From JAUREX01 sp964472135 (GTDB lineage: Bacteria > Pseudomonadota > Alphaproteobacteria > Rhodobacterales > Rhodobacteraceae), in contig CAYYJB010000067.1 of the NCBI GenBank assembly GCA_964472135.1, forward strand, positions 1-11,376: a stretch of DNA of 11,376 nt, in the 5' to 3' direction. The position numbers and the translations under genes were made by a program. The notes below the pieces were generated by a model. That model was not told the origin of the DNA, did no database searches, and was given only the letters and a program-made list of their open reading frames with translations. Positions 5,996-11,376 of this stretch are shown here, piece after piece (within the stretch, counting starts at the first letter, position 1; every line of letters starts with the position of its first letter).

Positions 5996-7078
5996 ATGGG
6001 CCACACGATTGCCGAGATCGCGCGCGCCATCGGTGCGCGGGCAGAGGGCGAGGTGGAGCTTCGCATCCGTGGCGCGGCCGAACCCGCCATGGCGGGCGCC
6101 GACCAGATCGCGCTCGCGATGGATCCGCGCTATGCCGAGGCGCTGCCCTCGGGCAAGGCGCAGGCCGCCGTGCTGTGGGAGGGGGCGGACTGGCGCGCGC
6201 TCGGCCTGCGGGCCGCGATCCTGATCGCCCGGCCGCGGGTGGCGCTGGCCGGGGTTACCCGCGCCTTCGATCCGGGGCCGCGCATCGCCCCGGGCATCCA
6301 TCCCGCCGCCGTCGTCGACCCCACGGCCGAGATCGGCGCGGATGCCGCGATCGGGCCCTTCGTCAGCATCGGGGCGGGGGCGCGCATCGGGCCGCGCGCC
6401 CGCATCGCCCCGCACGCGAGCATCGCCGAGGGTGCCGAGATCGGGCCCGACGCGCTGATCCACGCGGGGGTGCGGGTGGGGGCGCGGGTGCGGATCGGGG
6501 CGCGCGCCATCCTTCAACCCGGGGCGGTGATCGGCTCTGATGGGTTTTCCTTCGTCACTCCCGAACGCTCGGGCGTCGAGGAGGTCCGCGCGACGCTCGG
6601 CACGCGCGAGAGGCAGGAGGGGCAGCCCTGGACGCGCATCCACAGCCTGGGCGCGGTGGTGCTGGGCGATGATGTCGAGATCGGCGCGAATGCCTGCATC
6701 GACCGCGGCACCATCCGCGACACCGAGATCGGCTCGGGCACGAAGCTCGACAACCTCGTGCATGTCGGCCACAACGTGCGGATCGGGCGCGACTGCATGC
6801 TTTGCGGGCAGGTCGGCATCGCCGGATCGGCGCGGATCGGCGACCGGGTGGTGATGGCCGGGCAATGCGGCGTCAACGACAACATCTTCGTGGGCGACGA
6901 CGTGATCGCGGGCGGGGCCACCAAGATCTTTACCAATGTTCCGGCGGGGCGGGTGATCCTGGGGTCTCCGGCGGTGAAGATGGAAACGCAGATCGAGATC
7001 AACAAGGCTTTGCGCCGCCTGCCGCGGCTGGCGGCGGCGGTGGCGGCGCTTCAGAAAGCTGTTTCAAAGGGCGAATAG
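5996..7078 (+). CDS. lpxD: LpxD: UDP-3-O-(3-hydroxyacyl)glucosamine N-acyltransferase
   Basis: A 360-residue left-handed beta-helix acyltransferase. LpxD transfers a 3-hydroxyacyl chain from ACP to the 2-amino group of UDP-3-O-acyl-glucosamine, the third step of lipid A synthesis, at the cytoplasmic side. An N-terminal uridine-binding-type domain covers about 1-95. Hexapeptide repeats run from about 98 to 325 with many [IV]G steps. The catalytic His259 sits in HVGHNV, followed by the family-typical CGQVGIAGSARIGD and IFTNVPAGRVILGSPA stretches, then a C-terminal helix with RRLPRL. Between GSDGFSF and IHSLG (about 188-207) there are some 20 more residues than in the E. coli enzyme. An AGAGG element lies 5 bases before the ATG; an in-frame TTG at 5993 directly precedes it and could also be used. 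Adjacent ACP and ketoacyl synthase genes suggest a dedicated acyl supply. It may be the main LpxD or a paralogue; the window cannot tell. Confidence 0.92.
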   Translation: MGHTIAEIARAIGARAEGEVELRIRGAAEPAMAGADQIALAMDPRYAEALPSGKAQAAVLWEGADWRALGLRAAILIARPRVALAGVTRAFDPGPRIAPGIHPAAVVDPTAEIGADAAIGPFVSIGAGARIGPRARIAPHASIAEGAEIGPDALIHAGVRVGARVRIGARAILQPGAVIGSDGFSFVTPERSGVEEVRATLGTRERQEGQPWTRIHSLGAVVLGDDVEIGANACIDRGTIRDTEIGSGTKLDNLVHVGHNVRIGRDCMLCGQVGIAGSARIGDRVVMAGQCGVNDNIFVGDDVIAGGATKIFTNVPAGRVILGSPAVKMETQIEINKALRRLPRLAAAVAALQKAVSKGE

Positions 7079-7117
7079 GACCGTTACATCACCGCCGCAT
7101 TTCAGAACGGGGAAACC

Positions 7118-7381
7118 ATGACGACTAGCGTGCGCGACCGTGTTCTTGACATCATCGCCGAGCAGGCCGTGCTCGACGTCTCCGACCTGCGCGAAGAGAT
7201 GACGTTGCAGGACCTCGGCCTCGACAGCCTCGGCCTCGTCGAGGCGATCTTCGCCATCGAGGAGGCGTTCGACGTCTCGGTGCCCTTCAACGCCAACGAT
7301 CCGACGGCGGGGGATTTCGACATCTCGTCGGTCGGCGCGATGGTTGCCGCGGTCGAATCGCTCGTGGCCGCGCGCGGCTGA
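7118..7381 (+). CDS. Specialised acyl carrier protein
   Basis: An 87-residue acyl carrier protein. Ser37 in LGLDSLGLVE is the 4'-phosphopantetheine attachment site, and the flanking helix II (LVEAIFAIEEAF) is acidic and typical. It differs from housekeeping AcpP (about 78 residues, DSLDTVE): the Ser is followed by LGL, and the stretch between the VPF after helix II and the last helix (about 57-71, rich in Asn, Asp, Gly and Pro) is about six residues longer. These traits recall specialised carriers such as NodF and AcpXL, which bear unusual acyl chains. A GGGGA element (7109-7113) lies just before the ATG. The stop overlaps the ATG of the ketoacyl synthase by one base, indicating translational coupling, and lpxD ends 39 bp upstream. 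Carrier identity is secure; the chain it bears is unknown. Confidence 0.92.
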   Translation: MTTSVRDRVLDIIAEQAVLDVSDLREEMTLQDLGLDSLGLVEAIFAIEEAFDVSVPFNANDPTAGDFDISSVGAMVAAVESLVAARG

Positions 7382-8589
7382 TGCGGCGCGTCGTCATCAC
7401 CGGGGCGGGCACCATCAACGCGCTTGCCCATGACGTGGCGGGCACGTTCGAAGCCCTGCGCGAGGGGCGGCTCGGGATCGGGCCGCTGGAGCTGCGCGAC
7501 AAGGAGCGGCTCGGCGTCCAGATCGGGGCGCAGGTCCACGACTGGGACGCCGAGCGGCACTTCAACCGCCAGCAGATCGCGCTCTATGACAAGTTCACCC
7601 AGTTCACCATGCTGGCCGCCCGCGAGGCGATCAACCAGGCGGGGCTCAGCTTCGGCGATGCGCTCTCGCTCGCCTCGGGCGTTGTCCTCGGCACGGCGGG
7701 CGGGGGGGTGAACACCTGGGACGAGAATTACCGGGCGGTCTATGAGGAGGGCAAGAACCGCGTCCACCCCTTCGTCGTGCCGAAACTCATGAACAACGCC
7801 GCCGCGAGCCATGTCAGCATGGAATGGAACCTGCGCGGCCCGACCTTTACCGTCGCCACCGCCTGCGCGAGTTCCAACCACGCCATGGGGCTGGCCTTTC
7901 AGATGGTGCGCTCGGGCGCGGCCGAGGTGATGATCACGGGCGGGTCGGAATCGATGCTGTGCTTTGGCGGGATCAAGGCATGGGAGGGCCTGCGCGTCAT
8001 GAGCCGCGACGCCTGCCGCCCCTTCTCGGCCAATCGCAACGGCATGGTGCAGGGCGAGGGGGCGGGCGTATTCGTCTTCGAAAGCTACGACCACGCCCGC
8101 GCGCGGGGGGCCGAGATCCTGGCCGAGGTCGCGGGCTTTGCCATGACATCGGATGCGGGCGACATCGTGATGCCCTCGGCGCAAGGCGCCGAACGGGCGA
8201 TGACCGGGGCGATGCGCGACGCGCGCCTCGATCCGGGCGATGTGGGCTACATCAACGCCCACGGCACCGGCACCGCCGCCAACGACAAGACCGAATGCGC
8301 CGCCGTCGCCCATGCCTTCGGGCACCATGCCGACCGGCTGATGATCTCCTCGACGAAATCGATGCACGGGCACCTGATCGGCGGCACCGGCGCGGTCGAG
8401 CTGCTCGCCTGCATCATGGCGCTGCGCGAGGGGATCATCGCGCCCACCATCGGCTATGAGGAGCCCGACCCCGAATGCGCGCTCGACGTCGTGCCGAACG
8501 TCGCGCGCGAGGCCCGCGTCGTTGCCGTCCTCTCGAACGCCTTCGCCTTCGGCGGCCTCAACGCCGTGATCGCGCTGCGGCGGGTCTGA
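7381..8589 (+). CDS. NodE/FabF-like beta-ketoacyl-ACP synthase (KAS II family)
   Basis: A 402-residue thiolase-fold condensing enzyme that extends an acyl chain with malonyl-ACP. All catalytic residues are present: Cys162 in ATACASSNHAMG, His294 in NAHGTGTAAND, Lys326 and His329 in KSMHGHLIGGTGA. The spacing is Cys-His-His as in FabF, not a decarboxylase with the Cys replaced. The C-terminal gating loop reads AFGGLN at 389-394, where E. coli FabF has GFGGTN; Phe390 is kept but its neighbours are changed. The N-terminal third diverges from housekeeping FabF. There is no ribosome-binding site; the ATG overlaps the ACP stop, so the two are translationally coupled, as expected of partners. Likely role: elongating a special chain on the adjacent ACP for LpxD or a related acyltransferase. 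The family call is firm; the role is inferred. Confidence 0.92.
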   Translation: MRRVVITGAGTINALAHDVAGTFEALREGRLGIGPLELRDKERLGVQIGAQVHDWDAERHFNRQQIALYDKFTQFTMLAAREAINQAGLSFGDALSLASGVVLGTAGGGVNTWDENYRAVYEEGKNRVHPFVVPKLMNNAAASHVSMEWNLRGPTFTVATACASSNHAMGLAFQMVRSGAAEVMITGGSESMLCFGGIKAWEGLRVMSRDACRPFSANRNGMVQGEGAGVFVFESYDHARARGAEILAEVAGFAMTSDAGDIVMPSAQGAERAMTGAMRDARLDPGDVGYINAHGTGTAANDKTECAAVAHAFGHHADRLMISSTKSMHGHLIGGTGAVELLACIMALREGIIAPTIGYEEPDPECALDVVPNVAREARVVAVLSNAFAFGGLNAVIALRRV

Positions 8590-8603
8590 GGGCGCTACCC
8601 GCC
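8579..8603. terminator. Inverted repeat spanning the convergent stop codons
   Basis: GGCGGGT (8579-8585) pairs with ACCCGCC (8597-8603) around an 11-base loop that holds both stop codons. An alternative stem pairs GGGCG (8590-8594) with CGCCC (8600-8604). No T-run follows in either direction. Its location between tail-to-tail genes makes a bidirectional termination role plausible but unproven. Confidence 0.3.
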
Positions 8604-9971
8604 CGCCTGCCGGATCAGCGCGCCGATGGCCTCGGCCATCTCGGCGACCTTGGCGGGGTTGCCGCGCCCCTCGACATTGAGGCGCAAGAGCGGCTCGGTG
8701 TTCGAGGCGCGCAGGTTGAAGCGCCAGTCCGCGAAGGCAAGGCCGAGGCCGTCAAGCTCGTCGATCGCCTGCGCCTTCGGCGCCCATTCGGCCCGCACTG
8801 CCGCCAGTGCCGCGCCCGCGTCGCGCAGGCGGAAGTTCAACTCGCCCGATGACGGGAAGCGCGCGCGCCGCTCGGAGAGCACCTCGGCCAGCCCCTCGCC
8901 GCGCCGGCCGATCAGGGCGGCGACCATGAGCCAGGGGATCATCCCCGAATCGCAGGCGAAGAAGTCGCGGAAATAGTGGTGCGCCGACATCTCGCCGCCA
9001 TAGACCGCGCCCGTCTCGCGCAGCGCGGCCTTGAGATAGGCATGCCCCGTGCGCGCAGCGACGGCGCGCCCCCCGGCGCGGCCCACGATATCCTGGGTGT
9101 TCCACACGACGCGGGGGTCGTGGACGATGGTGGCGCCCGCCTCGCGCGCAAGAAACGCCTCGGCCAGAAGGCCCACGACATATTCGCCCGGCACGAAGCT
9201 GCCCGCCGCATCGAAGAGAAAGCAGCGGTCGAAATCGCCATCCCACGCGACCCCCAGATCGGCACCCGCCGCGCGCACCGCATCGGCCGTCAGCGGCTGG
9301 TTCTCGGGCAGGAGGGGGTTCGGGATTCCGTTCGGAAAGCGCGCGTCGGGGTCGTGGTGGTGGCGCACGAAGGCCATCGGCGCGCCCCGCGCCGCCAGCC
9401 CCTCGGCCAGCGCATCGAAGGTCGGGCCCGCCGCGCCGTTCCCGGCGTTGACGAGCACCCGCAGCGCCGGCAGCGCCGCCGGATCGACGAAGGAGAGGAC
9501 GCGCGCGACATATTCGGCCCGGACCGCGCCCGCATCGACCCGCCGCCCGCCCGTGCGCGCGGGGCCGAAAGCGCCCGCCTCGGCCCGGCGGCGGATCGCG
9601 GCGAGGCCCGTCTCGGGCCCGATCGGGGCGGCGCCGCGCCCGACCATCTTCATCCCGTTGTAGTCGATGGGGTTGTGCGAGGCGGTGATGCAGATGCCCC
9701 CCGCCGCACCGGTGTAGCCGGTCGCGAAATAGACCTCTTCAGTGCCGCAGAGGCCAAGGTCCGCGACCTCGGCGCCTTCATCCATCAGCCCCTGCGCCAC
9801 CGCATCCGCGAGCGCCCCGGAGGTCGGGCGGATGTCGCGGCCGAGCACGACGCGGCGGGCGCCGAGTTCGGCGGCAAAGGCCCGGCCGATGCGATAGGCG
9901 ATCTCCTCGTCGAGCTCCTCGCCCAACCTGCCGCGAATGTCATAGGCCTTGAAACAGCTGAGCGGTCGCAT
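8595..9971 (-). CDS. Phosphomannomutase/phosphoglucomutase (AlgC/ManB type)
   Basis: A 458-residue alpha-D-phosphohexomutase, interconverting mannose-6-P/mannose-1-P and probably the glucose phosphates. This supplies GDP-mannose or UDP-glucose type precursors for LPS and exopolysaccharide. The four family signatures are present in order: the phosphoserine loop TASHNP with Ser98; the Mg-binding DGDFDR at 244-249; the sugar-specificity loop GEMSAHHYF at 326-334; and the phosphate-binding RASNTEPLLR at 421-430. The GEMS loop favours the bifunctional PMM/PGM group over phosphoglucosamine mutase. Length is normal. The start at 9971 is preceded by a weak GGGG element. The gene follows guanine deaminase by 33 bp on the same strand and converges with the ketoacyl synthase, leaving 5 bp between stops. 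The metabolic link with guaD is not obvious. Confidence 0.94.
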   Translation of the reverse strand: MRPLSCFKAYDIRGRLGEELDEEIAYRIGRAFAAELGARRVVLGRDIRPTSGALADAVAQGLMDEGAEVADLGLCGTEEVYFATGYTGAAGGICITASHNPIDYNGMKMVGRGAAPIGPETGLAAIRRRAEAGAFGPARTGGRRVDAGAVRAEYVARVLSFVDPAALPALRVLVNAGNGAAGPTFDALAEGLAARGAPMAFVRHHHDPDARFPNGIPNPLLPENQPLTADAVRAAGADLGVAWDGDFDRCFLFDAAGSFVPGEYVVGLLAEAFLAREAGATIVHDPRVVWNTQDIVGRAGGRAVAARTGHAYLKAALRETGAVYGGEMSAHHYFRDFFACDSGMIPWLMVAALIGRRGEGLAEVLSERRARFPSSGELNFRLRDAGAALAAVRAEWAPKAQAIDELDGLGLAFADWRFNLRASNTEPLLRLNVEGRGNPAKVAEMAEAIGALIRQAGG

Positions 9972-10004
9972 GGATGCCCCGGACTGAAATTCTGCCCCGA
10001 TCCG

Positions 10005-11315
10005 CTATCCTGCCTGCGCGGCGTGCGAAAGGGGGGTCACGCGGCGCCCGCCGACATAGACGGCGCGGATGGCGCGATCGTCGCCGATCATGATGGTCGG
10101 AAAGAGCGCCTCCCAGATCGTGCCGGCACGGGCGGCGGCCTGCGCGATGGCGGGGGTAGAGGCCAGATCGACCACGACGATATCGGCCTCGAAGCCCGGC
10201 GCGAGCGACCCGATCCGCGCCCCGAGGCCAAGCGCCGCGGCCGAGCCCGCGGTCGCGCGCCACCACAGCTCGGCCGGGTGCACCGCATGGCCGCGAAGCT
10301 GCGCGATCTCGTAGGCCGCGGCCATGGTCCGCAGCATGGAAAACGACGACCCCCCGCCCGTGTCGGTTGCAAGCCCGATGCGGATGCCGCGTTCGGCAAG
10401 CCCGCGCAGATCGAAAAGGCCCGAGCCGATGAAGGCGTTCGAGGTCGGGCAATGCGCGATCGCGGCGCCGACCTCGGCCAGCCGGTCGCGCTCGCGCGGC
10501 TCAAGGTGGATCGCGTGGCCGAAGACGGTGCGCGCCGACAAGAGGCCCGCCTCCTCGTAGACATCGAGATAGTCGCGCGCCCGCGGGAAGAGTTCGCGCA
10601 CCCAGGCGACCTCGTCGGTCTGCTCCGACAGATGCGTCTGCACGAGGCACTCGGGGTGCGCCTGCGCCAGCGCACCCAGCACCCGCAGTTGCTCGGGGCT
10701 CGAGGTCGGGGCGAAGCGCGGGGTGATGACATACCCCGCCCGCCCGACGCCGTGCCAGCGCGCGATCAGGGCGGCACTTTCGTCATGGGCGCGCGCGGCC
10801 GTGTCGATCAGCCCCTCGGGGGCGTTGCGGTCCATGCACGTCTTGCCCGCGAGCACCCGCATCCCCCGCGCGGCGGCAGCGGTGAAGAAGGCGTCAACGC
10901 TCACGGGCGCGGTGGTGGCATAGCTGCACACCGTGGTCGTGCCCTGCGCCAGCACGAGGTCGAGATAGCGCCCCGCGATCTCGGCCGCATATTCGGGGTC
11001 GGCAAGGCGCATCTCTTCGGGGAAGGTATAGCCGTTCAGCCAGTCGATCAGCCGCTTGCCCCACGAGGCGATGATGGCGGTCTGCGGGTAATGGACATGG
11101 GCATCGACGAAGCCCGCCGAGATCAGCGCCGCGCCGTGGTCGATGACCTCGGCCGCCGGATGGGCCGCCCGCAGCGCATCGGCGGTGCCGGTCGCGCGGA
11201 TGATCCCGCCCTCGATCAGCACGCCGCCGCGGCTCTCGTGGCGCGCGGCCCCGGGGCCCTCGGCCGTCGGATCGCCCGCGAAGGCCAGTGTCTGCCCGAT
11301 CAGTAGTCGCGCCAT
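10005..11315 (-). CDS. guaD: Guanine deaminase
   Basis: A 436-residue amidohydrolase converting guanine to xanthine and ammonia in purine salvage or degradation. Zinc ligands of the TIM-barrel family are visible: His73 and His75 in VDAHVHYPQ, His228 in QTHLSEQ with Glu231, His267 in FGHAIH, and Asp318 in GLATDTGGG. The guanine-deaminase-specific stretch after the HxH motif (GKRLIDWLNGYTFPEE) and ITPRFAPTSS near 197-206 separate it from chlorohydrolases and other amidohydrolases. The frame is open further upstream, but the ATG at 11315 is chosen because GGGGAGG lies six bases before it. The start also sits one base after a stop codon in another frame, possibly the end of an upstream gene. Such genes often neighbour xanthine dehydrogenase genes, which may lie beyond the right edge. 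Phosphohexomutase follows 33 bp downstream. Confidence 0.93.
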   Translation of the reverse strand: MARLLIGQTLAFAGDPTAEGPGAARHESRGGVLIEGGIIRATGTADALRAAHPAAEVIDHGAALISAGFVDAHVHYPQTAIIASWGKRLIDWLNGYTFPEEMRLADPEYAAEIAGRYLDLVLAQGTTTVCSYATTAPVSVDAFFTAAAARGMRVLAGKTCMDRNAPEGLIDTAARAHDESAALIARWHGVGRAGYVITPRFAPTSSPEQLRVLGALAQAHPECLVQTHLSEQTDEVAWVRELFPRARDYLDVYEEAGLLSARTVFGHAIHLEPRERDRLAEVGAAIAHCPTSNAFIGSGLFDLRGLAERGIRIGLATDTGGGSSFSMLRTMAAAYEIAQLRGHAVHPAELWWRATAGSAAALGLGARIGSLAPGFEADIVVVDLASTPAIAQAAARAGTIWEALFPTIMIGDDRAIRAVYVGGRRVTPLSHAAQAG

Positions 11316-11316
11316 C

Positions 11317-11376
11317 TCAGGCCTCCCCGGGCCGGATCCCGCATGCATCATCCCGAGGGGGTTGTTCGCCCGGAAC
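11317..11376 (-). CDS. Possible C-terminal end of an upstream gene (partial)
   Basis: On the minus strand a frame is open from the right edge through 19 codons to a TGA at 11317-11319, one base before the guaD ATG. The residues end in GIRPGEA. This is where a translationally linked upstream gene would end, and the guaD ribosome-binding site would lie inside it. The stretch is too short to identify, and a chance open frame is quite possible. Xanthine dehydrogenase accessory genes are a natural guess from context only. Confidence 0.3.
   Translation of the reverse strand, partial: VPGEQPPRDDACGIRPGEA
11322..11328 (-). promoter_or_regulatory. Ribosome-binding site choosing the guaD start
   Basis: GGGGAGG on the minus strand, six bases before the ATG at 11315. 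It is the strongest Shine-Dalgarno sequence in the window and rules against the upstream in-frame ATGs at 11351 and 11348. Confidence 0.75.

Noticed and set aside
6280..6540. GC-rich near-tandem DNA repeats within lpxD
   Set aside because: They are explained by the hexapeptide repeats of the LpxD beta-helix and by biased codon choice, not by a separate DNA element.
7102..8373. A 423-codon minus-strand open frame opposite the ACP and ketoacyl synthase
   Set aside because: Shadow frame; the plus-strand proteins contain all catalytic motifs and are coupled by overlapping stop and start.
8976..11306. A 776-codon plus-strand open frame antisense to the mutase and guanine deaminase
   Set aside because: It has the same low-complexity, Arg-rich composition, no motifs, and overlaps two genes with intact catalytic signatures.
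1..11376. tRNA, rRNA, CRISPR arrays, insertion sequences or phage genes
   Set aside because: I looked for these on both strands and saw no tRNA-like cloverleaf, regular spaced repeats, transposase motifs or terminal inverted repeats.

Overview
This is a very GC-rich, gene-dense chromosomal window. It looks like an alphaproteobacterium, most likely Rhodobacterales/Rhodobacteraceae. That placement is an inference from the twin-arginine-exported DUF882 protein, the style of the LpxD protein and the overall base composition; there is no rRNA marker. I see no mobile element, CRISPR array, tRNA or rRNA.

Layout. (1) Positions 1-3984 hold a minus-strand cluster. Read in the direction of transcription it is: a DUF882/MepK-like Tat-exported peptidoglycan hydrolase, a membrane-anchored M48 metalloprotease, a cytoplasmic sulfatase-superfamily hydrolase, a RarD/EamA permease, and the signal peptide of a secreted protein that runs off the left edge. 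(2) Positions 3985-4322 are a divergent promoter region with an 11-bp direct repeat at a 22-bp period, a strong hairpin and a 12-bp palindrome. (3) Positions 4323-8589 hold a plus-strand cluster: a YcbB/LdtD-type L,D-transpeptidase, an LpxD acyltransferase, a dedicated acyl carrier protein and a NodE/FabF-like ketoacyl synthase. The ACP and synthase genes overlap by one base. (4) Positions 8595-11376 hold a minus-strand pair, guanine deaminase then a phosphomannomutase/phosphoglucomutase. The mutase converges tail-to-tail on the ketoacyl synthase with 5 bp between stop codons. A possible 3' end of another gene lies upstream of guanine deaminase.

How the genes fit together. The centre of the window is about the cell envelope. 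The divergent pair is a likely maker and remover of 3-3 (mDAP-mDAP) peptidoglycan cross-links. The L,D-transpeptidase is followed, apparently in the same transcription unit, by a three-gene acylation module: an LpxD to place an acyl chain on a UDP-amino sugar, plus an ACP and a condensing enzyme that could make or carry a special chain. This LpxD-ACP-KAS module, coupled to 3-3 cross-linking, is the best candidate here for an under-described system. The M48 protease and the hexose-phosphate mutase also fit envelope quality control and glycan precursor supply. The sulfatase, RarD and guanine deaminase are metabolic or transport genes with no evident link.
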